15,958 nucleotides of DNA from JBDNDK01 sp046719185 (GCA_046719185.1 JBDNDK010000041.1:1-15958), one strand, 5' to 3'; counted from the stretch's first letter, positions 1 through 6,945 are shown. Notes: generated from the letters alone by a model not told the origin. Translations and numbers: made by a program.

Positions 1-3
1 AGT

Positions 4-8
4 CCTCC
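4..8 (-). promoter_or_regulatory. Possible ribosome binding site of a gene starting just beyond the left edge
   Basis: On the minus strand the last bases of the window read ATGGAGGACT. They contain a perfect GGAGG core, the same core and following ACT seen before secDF at 9313-9320. A leftward gene would then start within about 10 bases outside the window. The start itself cannot be seen, so this is inference. An alternative is that the ATG at 19-21 (minus strand) opens a reading frame through the edge, but that ATG has no SD. Confidence 0.35.
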
Positions 9-38
9 ATACTAAATTCATTTTTTATTCATTTCAGA

Positions 39-74
39 AAATTCAAATAGATAAATAATTATCTAAATGAATTT
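39..74. repeat. Imperfect inverted repeat in the gap after the leftward operon
   Basis: Two 16-base arms (39-54 and 59-74) are complementary at 14 of 16 positions, with two central mismatches and a 4-base spacer. The arms are almost pure A/T, and neither side is followed by a long T tract, so this is at best a weak terminator for the leftward operon or an operator for the next gene. A second A/T-only hairpin lies at 119-126/136-143. No gene is visible in 1-203. Confidence 0.4.
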
Positions 75-203
75 ATATCAAACTTCTACTTGTGTAAATA
101 CCACTAAATATCCTTCAAAATATTATTATTTTTGGATAATATTATAGAAAAGAATCTAAAAAACATATTCAATATACCCAGATGAGGTAAATTATATTCT
201 ATT

Positions 204-737
204 TTACACACTAGTAGAGTTTATTGCAGATTTTATATATCTCTCAATTGTATTTTCAGATATTTCAATTGGATTGAATACTAAGGTTGATTTTGTTTCA
301 TTGTTTTTTGCTTTGTAATTTATAACCAACCCTTTGTAATTTGGAAAATCTTTTATATCAATTATACTATACCCAACGACAAACCTCCAAGGCAGCATTT
401 TTGCTTTACCACTCATATAAATAATGCCATTAGGAGTAAATGTTACAGTCGGAGCAATAAACCATGCAATGCCAAGCCCTGATGCTAAATGCATTATTAT
501 CAGTATAATAAGCATCAATGGAGCATATATAGCCATCTTCCAAAGATTATCTATATAATTTGGATAAAATCTATAAACTAATACAAACCCAATAAACAGA
601 AAAACAACAACTATTTTTAATAGTTTTATTGATGTCTCTGCTAGTTTTGATGCAAGATACATTTTTGAATTTGAAATTAGTCTTCTATTATAATCAAGGG
701 GTACCTTCCATGATATCTTTGATTGATCTTGTGTCAT
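204..737 (-). CDS. Hypothetical membrane protein with a PH-like (YcxB-type) C-terminal domain
   Basis: This 177-residue protein is not confidently recognised. The sequence shows a polar N-terminus (1-36), a membrane segment at about 38-56 and a second long hydrophobic stretch at about 66-95. A soluble domain of about 80 residues follows (97-175). That domain is rich in beta-strand patterns with a central Leu-Pro-Trp-Arg (115-118), and ends in a helix (about 160-172). Two membrane helices followed by a small beta domain is the plan of YcxB-like/bacterial PH-domain proteins, but this is a resemblance of layout and not a motif match. The start is ATG at 737, with a weak GGAAT about 9 bases upstream. 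It lies 13 bases after the TPR-like membrane gene and is the last gene of the scpAB-rluB operon, so the two may act together. No catalytic residues are evident. Confidence 0.6.
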   Translation of the reverse strand: MTQDQSKISWKVPLDYNRRLISNSKMYLASKLAETSIKLLKIVVVFLFIGFVLVYRFYPNYIDNLWKMAIYAPLMLIILIIMHLASGLGIAWFIAPTVTFTPNGIIYMSGKAKMLPWRFVVGYSIIDIKDFPNYKGLVINYKAKNNETKSTLVFNPIEISENTIERYIKSAINSTSV

Positions 738-750
738 TTATTTATTCCAA

Positions 751-1632
751 TCATTTATTATTCAATATGTTTCTATCCATATAATTATCTCTTAGTTCTT
801 TACCTATTTCAGACTGCATCTCAAGAGTTAATAATATCACTGCTTTATTATATTCTTCATCGTTTCTTTCTAAAGCTCTTGATATTGCCCATGCTTTGCT
901 TATTGATCTAGATTTTTTTATAAGATCTTTTCTTTTTGATATTCCTACAATTGCCTTTTTCTTTTCACTTTTAATCTTTTCGACTATAGCTCTATCATTT
1001 TCAGACTCTGAAATTTCTAATAGTGTATCAGTCAATTTATCTCTTATAGTTAATGCACTTCTAATTCTATTGAAATCAGCTGGTTCTGCCCATAGAAGAT
1101 TCTGAGAGGCTTCTAAAATTATAAACACTTCTTCTTTTGTATTTATATTTCTAGAAGATATGTCCTTTATTGCTTTTTCTATAATATCATATTCAGGCCA
1201 AATCTTATAATACCCAGAAAACTCTTTTGGAGAATATAAAATTAAAGATTGCCTGTTATTACCAATTTTGAAGTAATAAAACGCAGATTCAATATCATTT
1301 TGTCTCTGTGATATTGCTGCTTTAAGATATGCATATAATGAATTGTCTGGGTTAGATTTTTCTAAAAAGTCTATTTTATTAATTGCAGATTCATATCTTT
1401 CACTACTAATATCAGATACTATATCCTGAATTTTTTGATACAACTTATCTGTCTGCCAATTAGATACATAATGGGTTGGACCATTTTTTTGTATTCTCTG
1501 TATATCAATGAGTGATATTACCCAAGGGTTGACTACTTGATATATCATCCACCCCGCAAGTGAAAATGAACCTACTAAAACAAAAATTCCTGTGAAAACC
1601 CATAAAATTGTTCCCCAAGCAATACTTTTCAT
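751..1632 (-). CDS. Membrane-anchored hypothetical protein with TPR-like helices
   Basis: No family is recognised for this 293-residue protein. The N-terminus (about 5-35) is one long hydrophobic segment, with a positive residue (Lys2) before it and no cleavage site, so it looks like a signal anchor. The rest is predicted alpha-helical. Residues about 75-125 resemble one or two tetratricopeptide-type helical pairs: a helix with Tyr-Glu-Ser-Ala-Ile-Asn, an Asn-Pro-Asp-Asn turn at 94-97, then Ala-Tyr-Leu-Lys-Ala-Ala. The last third (about 185-285) is highly charged with lysine-rich helices. The start ATG lies 1 base after the rluB stop, and an AAGG 9 bases upstream sits inside rluB, so translation is probably coupled. 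A scaffold or protein-interaction role is plausible from the TPR-like region, but no function can be assigned. It is co-transcribed with the following PH-like membrane gene. Confidence 0.65.
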   Translation of the reverse strand: MKSIAWGTILWVFTGIFVLVGSFSLAGWMIYQVVNPWVISLIDIQRIQKNGPTHYVSNWQTDKLYQKIQDIVSDISSERYESAINKIDFLEKSNPDNSLYAYLKAAISQRQNDIESAFYYFKIGNNRQSLILYSPKEFSGYYKIWPEYDIIEKAIKDISSRNINTKEEVFIILEASQNLLWAEPADFNRIRSALTIRDKLTDTLLEISESENDRAIVEKIKSEKKKAIVGISKRKDLIKKSRSISKAWAISRALERNDEEYNKAVILLTLEMQSEIGKELRDNYMDRNILNNK

Positions 1633-1633
1633 A

Positions 1634-2359
1634 TTATTCAGCCTTACAAAAATTTCTTATTTCTTCTATTTCTTCTCTTGTAAGCTGACGATATTTTCCT
1701 GTTTTTAGTTCACCAATCTCAATAGGTCCTATTTTTGTTCTTTTTAATTCTAAAACATTGCTTCCAACTGCATCAAACATTCTTCTTACCTGTCTTTTTT
1801 TCCCTTCATGAATCACAATTTCTACATCAGCAGTGTTCATTTTTTTATCAATAGATATTATTTTTACTTTTGCAGGTGATGTTTTACCGTCTTCAAGCAT
1901 CACACCTTTTCTTAGAATGTCTAAAGAGTTATCATTTGGAATGTTTTTTACCTTAGCAATGTAGGTTTTTTCTAAGATATGAGAGGGATGTGTTAATAGA
2001 TGAGCAAAATCACCATCATTTGTAAGAACAATCAATCCTGAAGTATTTACATCTAGCCTGCCTGCAGGATATATATAACCAAAACTATCATCTATTATAT
2101 CTAAAATAGTTTTTTTTGCATGTGGGTCTTTTCTTGTGCATGTATACCCAACGGGTTTGTTTAGTAGTATATATGCATTGTTTTTTATTTTCTTTATTAC
2201 TTTGCCATTTACTTGAATTACAGAAGATTCATCAACTTTTGTACCTAACCCAGTGATTACATTACCATCAACACAAACTTTCCCGTCAGCGATTAGTTTT
2301 TCGCAAAATCTTCTTGAGCCTACGCCTGCGTTGGCAAGAACTTTTTGCAATCGCTCCAT
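1634..2359 (-). CDS. rluB: 23S rRNA pseudouridine synthase, RluB family
   Basis: RsuA/RluB/E/F-type enzyme that isomerises a uridine to pseudouridine in 23S rRNA (RluB acts in helix 80 near the peptidyl-transferase centre). The N-terminal S4 RNA-binding domain (about 1-60) opens with the typical MERLQKVLANAGVGSRR. The catalytic domain holds Gly-Arg-Leu-Asp-x-x-Thr-Ser-Gly with catalytic Asp103, a TNDGDFAHLLTHP segment, and the basic HEGKKRQVRRM motif at 184-194. The length of 241 residues is normal. I place the start at ATG 2359: an AGGTGG SD lies 5 bases upstream. The in-frame GTG at 2368 falls inside that SD and would add three non-conserved residues. The gene overlaps the end of the carboxypeptidase gene by 74 bases, and the TPR-like membrane gene follows after 1 base. 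RluB versus RluE/RsuA is chosen from the overall sequence and the scpAB context. Confidence 0.95.
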   Translation of the reverse strand: MERLQKVLANAGVGSRRFCEKLIADGKVCVDGNVITGLGTKVDESSVIQVNGKVIKKIKNNAYILLNKPVGYTCTRKDPHAKKTILDIIDDSFGYIYPAGRLDVNTSGLIVLTNDGDFAHLLTHPSHILEKTYIAKVKNIPNDNSLDILRKGVMLEDGKTSPAKVKIISIDKKMNTADVEIVIHEGKKRQVRRMFDAVGSNVLELKRTKIGPIEIGELKTGKYRQLTREEIEEIRNFCKAE

Positions 2360-3587
2360 ATTTACCACCTATCAAAACACAAGCTGAAAAAACACCGCCA
2401 ACAGCAATCCATGGAAATGACTTTTTTGATATCACATATTCAATATCCCTGTCTGCATATAAAGCAACAGAACCAGCATACTCACCATCAACTTCAACAG
2501 TCACAAAACCAATTTTTTCACCTTTTATAACAGGTGCTGTTACTTTTTTTAGCTTTGTTGTCTGAGTGATCCTAGAACCAGTTTTGGAAACAACAATTTT
2601 CAAATCATCTTTTGCAACTAAAGCTAACTCTTCACCCAGCAATCCATGCACTTTTACATTTTCAATCACATCACCATTTTTTATTATAGTGTGAGGTTTG
2701 AAATATTTAAATCCATAATCCATTAATTTGGCAGTATCATCATTAGAATTCTCACTTCTAAGAACAGCACTTACTAATCTCCAATTATTTCTAGTTGCAC
2801 TTCCAACATAACAATACCTAGCCTGTTTTACATATCCAGACTTAACTCCATCAGCTCCTGGATATTCCTTTAGAAACTTAGATTTAGAAAATACTGTTAA
2901 ATCTTCTCTATTCATTGTTCTAGACTCTAATGTATATTTTTTAGTGCTAACAACTTCATTAAAAATTGGATATTTAAATGCATGTCTTGCCATCAAACAC
3001 AAATCATAAGCACTAGAATAATGATTATCATGATGCAAACCATTAGGTGTAACAAAATTAGTGTCCATACAGCCTATTTGTTTTACTCTTTCATTCATGA
3101 GCTTTGCAAATTGTGTTGTTGAACCAGAGATATGTTCTGCAATTGCAACAGCAGCATCATTTGCAGATCTTATCATAAGACCCATCAATATATCTTTAGC
3201 CAATATTTTTTCACCAGGCTTTAAGTGAATAGATGTGTATGGAGTTTCACTTGCATTTTTGCTTGCAGTTATTATATCTGCCATATCACAATGTTCAATA
3301 AGTAATATAGCAGTCATTATTTTGGTAGTTGATGCATTTGGTCTTCTTGTATGTGGATTTTTTGAATATAACACTTTTCCAGTATTTGAATCCATTAAAA
3401 CAGCACTGGCAGCACCTATAAGAGGTTGTTCTGGCTTTGTTGTTATATCAGGTGCAATATCTATTGTTTCTGTTTTAATTTTATCTGTTGCTGATTGTTC
3501 AATTCCAAGAGATGCAGATAATATTTCTGCATTGCAAGGTATTATGAATATTAATATTATGAATATATAAAATATATATCTCAGCAT
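2286..3587 (-). CDS. D-alanyl-D-alanine carboxypeptidase (PBP5 type, peptidase S11)
   Basis: Penicillin-binding serine DD-carboxypeptidase that removes the terminal D-Ala of peptidoglycan stem peptides outside the membrane and so limits cross-linking. An N-terminal signal peptide (1-20) has a hydrophobic core ending CNA before Glu21. All three active-site motifs are present: Ser86-Thr-Thr-Lys89, Ser141-Ala-Asn143 and Lys249-Ser-Gly251. A PBP5-type C-terminal beta domain spans about 290-380. A C-terminal hydrophobic helix (about 391-408) and an Arg/Lys-rich tail follow, as expected for membrane attachment. ATG 3587 has an AAGGA 7 bases upstream that overlaps the scpB stop, so the genes are probably coupled. 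The last 24 residues are read from DNA shared with rluB in another frame. In B. subtilis the gene at this place (scpA-scpB-dacB-spmA-spmB-rluB) is dacB/PBP5*; the spm genes are missing here. The exact paralogue (dacA, dacB or dacF of B. subtilis) is not resolved, so no symbol is given. Confidence 0.94.
   Translation of the reverse strand: MLRYIFYIFIILIFIIPCNAEILSASLGIEQSATDKIKTETIDIAPDITTKPEQPLIGAASAVLMDSNTGKVLYSKNPHTRRPNASTTKIMTAILLIEHCDMADIITASKNASETPYTSIHLKPGEKILAKDILMGLMIRSANDAAVAIAEHISGSTTQFAKLMNERVKQIGCMDTNFVTPNGLHHDNHYSSAYDLCLMARHAFKYPIFNEVVSTKKYTLESRTMNREDLTVFSKSKFLKEYPGADGVKSGYVKQARYCYVGSATRNNWRLVSAVLRSENSNDDTAKLMDYGFKYFKPHTIIKNGDVIENVKVHGLLGEELALVAKDDLKIVVSKTGSRITQTTKLKKVTAPVIKGEKIGFVTVEVDGEYAGSVALYADRDIEYVISKKSFPWIAVGGVFSACVLIGGKYGAIAKSSCQRRRRLKKILRKTNR
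2365..2370 (-). promoter_or_regulatory. Ribosome binding site of rluB
   Basis: AGGTGG on the minus strand, 5 bases before ATG 2359. It lies inside the carboxypeptidase coding sequence. It decides the rluB start because the alternative GTG (2366-2368) is part of the SD itself. Confidence 0.75.
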
Positions 3588-3597
3588 TCTTGCTTCC

Positions 3598-4506
3598 TTA
3601 GTTATTGTCTCTATTTATATTATCTTCAGCCTCACAACATTCCTTCTCTAATGGCATACTTTCAGATAAATACATTTCTCTTTGAGACTCAAGTGCTTTA
3701 ACTTCTTCAACTGCTACCATATCAATATCAGGTAGCTCTGATAAATCATTTAACCCAAAATATTCTAAAAATTCTTGAGTAGTAGCATATAAAGTTGGTC
3801 TTCCCGGAGCTTGTTTTTTTCCAGCTTCCTTTATTAGACCTCTCTCAATTAGAGTTTTTACAACTCCACTTACATCAACACCTCTTACTGCTTCAACCTC
3901 AGGTATAGTACAAGGTTGTCTATATGCTATAATTGCTAATGTTTCCAATGCTGCTTTTGAAAGTTTTTTTAGTGCAGGTTTTATCACAAGTGAGCAATAA
4001 TCTGCATATTCTGGTCTTGTGCAAATTTGAAAGCCGCCAGCAACCCTAATCAGCTGAAGCCCACTTCTATTATTCAAATCTTCTTCAAGAAGGAATATTG
4101 CCTCATTTACAAGAGAAACATCAATATCCAAATTCTCAGCTATAAAATCAGCACAAACAGGATCAGTAGAAACAAACAATATACATTCAATTGCCGCTTT
4201 CAATCTTTCTATCGGCATTTCTGTTGTTTTGTAATCTTTATCAGAATCATTTGAACAAGATATATCATAATCAATTTCAATATTATCATTTTCAGATTTT
4301 GATTTTTCAAATTCTGGCAAGTTCGGTTTGCAAACATTATCAGATTCAACTATACCATAAGATTGATTTTTATATGCAATGCTATTCACAGCTGCCCTGC
4401 TGTCAGTTACAGCTTCAGCAACATCAGATACATTTGCATCAGTTGCTTTTTCCATAGATATTATATCAACAAGTTCTTTTTCATTATTGTTTTGTCCGTT
4501 ATTCAT
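3598..4506 (-). CDS. scpB: Segregation and condensation protein B
   Basis: ScpB is the winged-helix (kite) subunit that, with ScpA and SMC, forms the bacterial condensin that compacts and segregates the chromosome. The conserved core starts at about residue 98 with an IERLKAAIECILFVS segment. It contains two winged-helix domains, including LSKAALETLAIIAYRQP, the IPEVEAVRGVDVSGVVKTL helix and the GRPTLYATT wing, and ends near the LSELPDID segment. Unusually, about 97 poorly conserved, acidic and Asn/Ser-rich residues precede the core, and about 40 acidic residues follow it. The usual length is about 190-200 residues; here it is 302. The start is ATG 4506, with GAGG 6 bases upstream. TTG 4518 is also in frame but has no SD. 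The gene overlaps the end of scpA by 8 bases, typical of coupled translation of this pair. Confidence 0.93.
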   Translation of the reverse strand: MNNGQNNNEKELVDIISMEKATDANVSDVAEAVTDSRAAVNSIAYKNQSYGIVESDNVCKPNLPEFEKSKSENDNIEIDYDISCSNDSDKDYKTTEMPIERLKAAIECILFVSTDPVCADFIAENLDIDVSLVNEAIFLLEEDLNNRSGLQLIRVAGGFQICTRPEYADYCSLVIKPALKKLSKAALETLAIIAYRQPCTIPEVEAVRGVDVSGVVKTLIERGLIKEAGKKQAPGRPTLYATTQEFLEYFGLNDLSELPDIDMVAVEEVKALESQREMYLSESMPLEKECCEAEDNINRDNN

Positions 4507-5257
4507 TTTCTCCCTCAATAGCTAATATTTCTATTGGTGAAAATAGTTCTTTTTGCCTCACTTTTATTTTCCTGTTCTTTAATAGCTCCAGCAAGGCTAA
4601 AAAAGTTATAACAATCTGAGTTCTATCATTTGCATCTTCAAATAACTCCTCAAACACAAGCTGTCCAGATGCAGATTGAAGCCTGCTCCATATCTCCCTC
4701 ATTCTCATTCTTATTGTGATTTTTCTTCTTTTGATACTGGTTATTTCTTCTTCAGCAACATCAGCAAGCATTCTGTTTAATGCTTCTAATAAGTCTGAAG
4801 CAGTGATGTTTTCCAACTCATATTTTGGTTTTAGATCAAAATTAATATCTAATGCTGATCTTGAAAAGATTTTGCCTCTCTCTTCTTCTTTTTCCTTAAA
4901 TATATTTGCAGCTGATTTGAATTTTTCATATTCTATCAATCTTTCAACAAGCTCTACTCTAGGATCAGAATTTGAATCTTCATCATCTAATGATTCAGAA
5001 GCATCTTTTGGTAAAAGCATTTTTGATTTAATTTCAATAAGAGTTGCTGCCATTATAAGCCACTCACTTGCTATTTCTAAATCCAATGATTCCATTATTG
5101 AAAGATATGATAAATATTGCTCACATACTGATGCAATGGGGATATCATAGATATCTATCTTTTGTTCCCTTATCATATGTAGCAGTAAGTCTAAGGGTCC
5201 TTCAAATAAATCTAGAACAATATTATATGATTTATTGTCTTTTATAAATTGGTTCAA
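4499..5257 (-). CDS. scpA: Segregation and condensation protein A
   Basis: ScpA is the kleisin that bridges the SMC heads and binds ScpB in the condensin complex. The N-terminal kleisin signature is clear: LFEGPLDLLLHMIREQKIDI at about 17-36, then the IPIASVCEQYLSYL helix and an IASEWLIMAATLIEIKSKML helix. A charged linker follows, with Asp/Glu/Ser-rich residues around 86-97. A C-terminal winged-helix segment (about 190-245, VITFLALLELLKNRKIKVRQ) binds the SMC head. The length of 252 residues is normal. The start is an unusual TTG (5257). It is supported by a GGAG 8 bases upstream and by the conserved N-terminus, since the next ATG falls inside the kleisin motif. TTG overlaps the TGA stop of the preceding DUF123 gene (TTGA, 4 bases), which suggests translational coupling. 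Confidence 0.95.
   Translation of the reverse strand: MNQFIKDNKSYNIVLDLFEGPLDLLLHMIREQKIDIYDIPIASVCEQYLSYLSIMESLDLEIASEWLIMAATLIEIKSKMLLPKDASESLDDEDSNSDPRVELVERLIEYEKFKSAANIFKEKEEERGKIFSRSALDINFDLKPKYELENITASDLLEALNRMLADVAEEEITSIKRRKITIRMRMREIWSRLQSASGQLVFEELFEDANDRTQIVITFLALLELLKNRKIKVRQKELFSPIEILAIEGENE
4513..4516 (-). promoter_or_regulatory. Ribosome binding site of scpB
   Basis: GAGG on the minus strand, 6 bases before ATG 4506 and inside the end of scpA. It favours the ATG over the in-frame TTG at 4518, which abuts this SD and has none of its own. Confidence 0.65.
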
Positions 5258-5700
5258 TTACCAATCTCCACAGGAAGTATATCTGGGCACTCATTAAAGT
5301 GTACAAGATGAGTTATACATTTACAATCTGATGAACCAAATTTTTTTACAACTACTGATGCACCTGTCATTGATAGCGTGAGTGAATTTATTTCACATTC
5401 TTCTTTTAAGCGTGATACTCTACTAGAATACCTTATATAATAAGAATGCTCAAGTAGAAAATCTATGTGCCAGTGTAATACCTTGCTTATATTTTTTTCA
5501 TTAATATAAGAATCGGCTAATTTACTTGAATTGTTTATAATACTTAGGTGTCTTGATACTCTTGAAACAATGCCTCTCATAGCACTGCCTGTATAAACAT
5601 AATAACCTTGAGGGAAATAAAATTCACCAAGCTTACCAATTTGAATTGCTTTTGAAGAGTCTAAATATATAAGAAGTTGATAACAGCCTGAATCATTCAT
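5254..5700 (-). CDS. DUF123 / GIY-YIG-like protein, possible nuclease
   Basis: The 148-residue protein fits DUF123 (PF01986), a family related to GIY-YIG nucleases that is common in archaea and patchy in bacteria. Visible family features are the opening Gly-Cys-Tyr-Gln-Leu (5-9), an IGKLGEFYFPQG strand pair, Tyr-Tyr-Val-Tyr-Thr-Gly-Ser-Ala (33-40), an Arg-x-x-Arg-His (47-51), His-Trp-His-Ile-Asp (76-80), Glu-Glu-Cys (100-102) and the C-terminal Phe-Gly-Ser-Ser-Asp-Cys-Lys-Cys with a following His (121-131). The 24 residues between the Arg-His and the His-Trp-His motif are somewhat long. The biochemical role of the family is not established. In some archaea it is fused to endonuclease III, which hints at DNA repair. 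ATG 5700 is the first in-frame start after a stop; no SD is visible. It heads the scpA-scpB operon with a 4-base overlap. Confidence 0.85.
   Translation of the reverse strand: MNDSGCYQLLIYLDSSKAIQIGKLGEFYFPQGYYVYTGSAMRGIVSRVSRHLSIINNSSKLADSYINEKNISKVLHWHIDFLLEHSYYIRYSSRVSRLKEECEINSLTLSMTGASVVVKKFGSSDCKCITHLVHFNECPDILPVEIGN
5266..5269 (-). promoter_or_regulatory. Ribosome binding site of scpA (supports a TTG start)
   Basis: GGAG on the minus strand, 8 bases before TTG 5257 and inside the DUF123 gene. With the TTGA stop/start overlap it is the main evidence for the non-ATG start. Confidence 0.65.
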
Positions 5701-5745
5701 AATTTAATAGTTAAGTTTTTAGATAATTTTAACACTATTTTTTTG

Positions 5746-5763
5746 ATTGAACAAATATTCAAT
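5746..5763. repeat. Inverted repeat upstream of the DUF123-scpAB operon
   Basis: ATTGAA-caaata-TTCAAT is a perfect 6+6 inverted repeat 46 bases upstream of the DUF123 start. The core GAACAAATATTC differs from a Gram-positive LexA-type GAAC-N4-GTTC box by one base. A weak minus-strand promoter candidate (TTGTTC, 17 bp, TAAAAT) overlaps it. In DNA this AT-rich such a repeat can arise by chance, so an operator role is only a suggestion. The rest of 5701-5884 shows no gene. Confidence 0.25.
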
Positions 5764-5884
5764 TTGATCTATAACAATAAGTTTATCAGAAATTTAGATA
5801 ATTTATTTTTAATACAGCTTCTTATTTATAATTTTAATTAGCAAAATATTAAAATTGCAAAATGTATCAATATTTACTAATCTC

Positions 5885-5923
5885 AATTAAAAAAACACTT
5901 CTCATACAAAATAAGAAGTGTTT
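5885..5923 (-). terminator. Rho-independent terminator of the lysA-M50-trpS unit
   Basis: Perfect 10-bp stem (AAACACTTCT at 5893-5902 and AGAAGTGTTT at 5914-5923) with an 11-base loop. On the minus strand it is followed by a T run (seven Ts counting those in the stem, 5889-5895). It starts 24 bases after the trpS stop and separates trpS from the DUF123-scpAB operon. Confidence 0.9.
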
Positions 5924-5946
5924 CATAAAATTACATTATATAAATT

Positions 5947-6927
5947 TCAGTCTAAATTCATAGCAGCTCTTACTTCATTCATTGTTTGCTTAGCTATTTT
6001 TCTAGCTTTTTCTGCACCATCAGCCAATATTTGATCAACTTTTTCTGGATGCTGTTCTAAATCTCTTCTCTTCTCTCTTATTGGAGCAAGTCTATTATTT
6101 AAAATAGAAGCAAGATGTTTTTTGCAAGACATACAACCAACACGACCAGCTTCACATTCAGAATGCAGTTCTTCAACTTCTTCCTTGTTATATATTTTAT
6201 GCATAGCAAAAACAGCACATCCATCTGGGTGACCGGGGTCATCTTTTCTAATTTTCTGTGGATCAGTAAACATAGTCTTTACTTTGTCTTCTGTTTCTTT
6301 CTCAGTATCTGAAATATATATAGCATTACCATAAGACTTAGACATCTTTCTTCCATCTAATCCGGGCATTGCTGCATATTCAGTTAGTTTAGCCTCACAA
6401 TCTGGGAATATTTCACCATAAATATAATTAAATCTTCTGCCTATCTCTCTGCTTAATTCTAAATGTGGAAGCTGATCTTTTCCAACAGGAACAGCATTTG
6501 CTTTGTATATAAGAATATCTGCAGCCTGTAATACAGGATAACCTAACAATCCATAACTTGCAGATTCAATCTGAAGGTTTTCTTGTTTTTCTTTATATGT
6601 AGGTACCCTCTCAAGCCATGGTACTGGTGTTATCATAGAAAATAATAAATGCAACTCTGCATGTTCTTTTACATCAGATTGCTTAAATATTGCACAAATA
6701 TCAGGATCAAGACCAGCAGCTAAAAAGTCTATAGCAACCTCTCTTGTGTATTTCTTAATAAGCTCTGTCTTTTCATATAATGTTGTAAGTGAATGCCAAT
6801 CTGCAATAAAATAATATGCATCATACTCATACTGTAGTTTCACCCAGTTTGCTAGTGCACCTTCAAGGTTTCCTAAGTGCAAAAGCCCAGTTGGCTGCAT
6901 TCCAGAAAGTAGTTTTCCTTTTTTCAT
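5947..6927 (-). CDS. trpS: Tryptophanyl-tRNA synthetase
   Basis: Class I aminoacyl-tRNA synthetase that charges tRNA-Trp with tryptophan using ATP in the cytoplasm. The N-terminus has the TrpRS SGMQPTGLLHLGN signature with the HIGH-type motif His17-Leu-Gly-Asn20. The second ATP motif is Lys194-Met-Ser-Lys-Ser198. Other family landmarks are FIADWHSLTT (40-49), YPVLQAADIL (130-139), VGKDQ (148-152), the TDPQKIRKDDPGHPDGC segment (221-237) and GRVGCMSCKKHLA (261-273). The length of 326 residues is normal. ATG 6927 has a strong AGGAG 6 bases upstream. The gene follows the site-2 protease gene after 18 bases and is followed by a strong terminator. No T-box leader is seen directly before it. Confidence 0.97.
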   Translation of the reverse strand: MKKGKLLSGMQPTGLLHLGNLEGALANWVKLQYEYDAYYFIADWHSLTTLYEKTELIKKYTREVAIDFLAAGLDPDICAIFKQSDVKEHAELHLLFSMITPVPWLERVPTYKEKQENLQIESASYGLLGYPVLQAADILIYKANAVPVGKDQLPHLELSREIGRRFNYIYGEIFPDCEAKLTEYAAMPGLDGRKMSKSYGNAIYISDTEKETEDKVKTMFTDPQKIRKDDPGHPDGCAVFAMHKIYNKEEVEELHSECEAGRVGCMSCKKHLASILNNRLAPIREKRRDLEQHPEKVDQILADGAEKARKIAKQTMNEVRAAMNLD

Positions 6928-6945
6928 TGAAATCTCCTACTGCAA

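Noticed and set aside
119..143. A/T-only hairpin as terminator of the leftward operon
   Set aside because: The 8-bp stem has no G-C pairs and no T run behind it; it is too weak to call.
723..911. Small plus-strand ORFs lying over minus-strand genes (for example 723-911, 896-1105, 2345-2530, 4191-4457)
   Set aside because: They are antisense or out of frame to well-supported genes, show low-complexity Leu/Ile/Phe- or Gln/His-rich translations, and lack family motifs.
2360..2368. Longer rluB from GTG 2368
   Set aside because: The GTG is inside the AGGTGG SD, and the family N-terminus MERLQKVLA begins at ATG 2359.
4507..4518. Longer scpB from TTG 4518
   Set aside because: No SD upstream; the TTG abuts the GAGG that serves ATG 4506.
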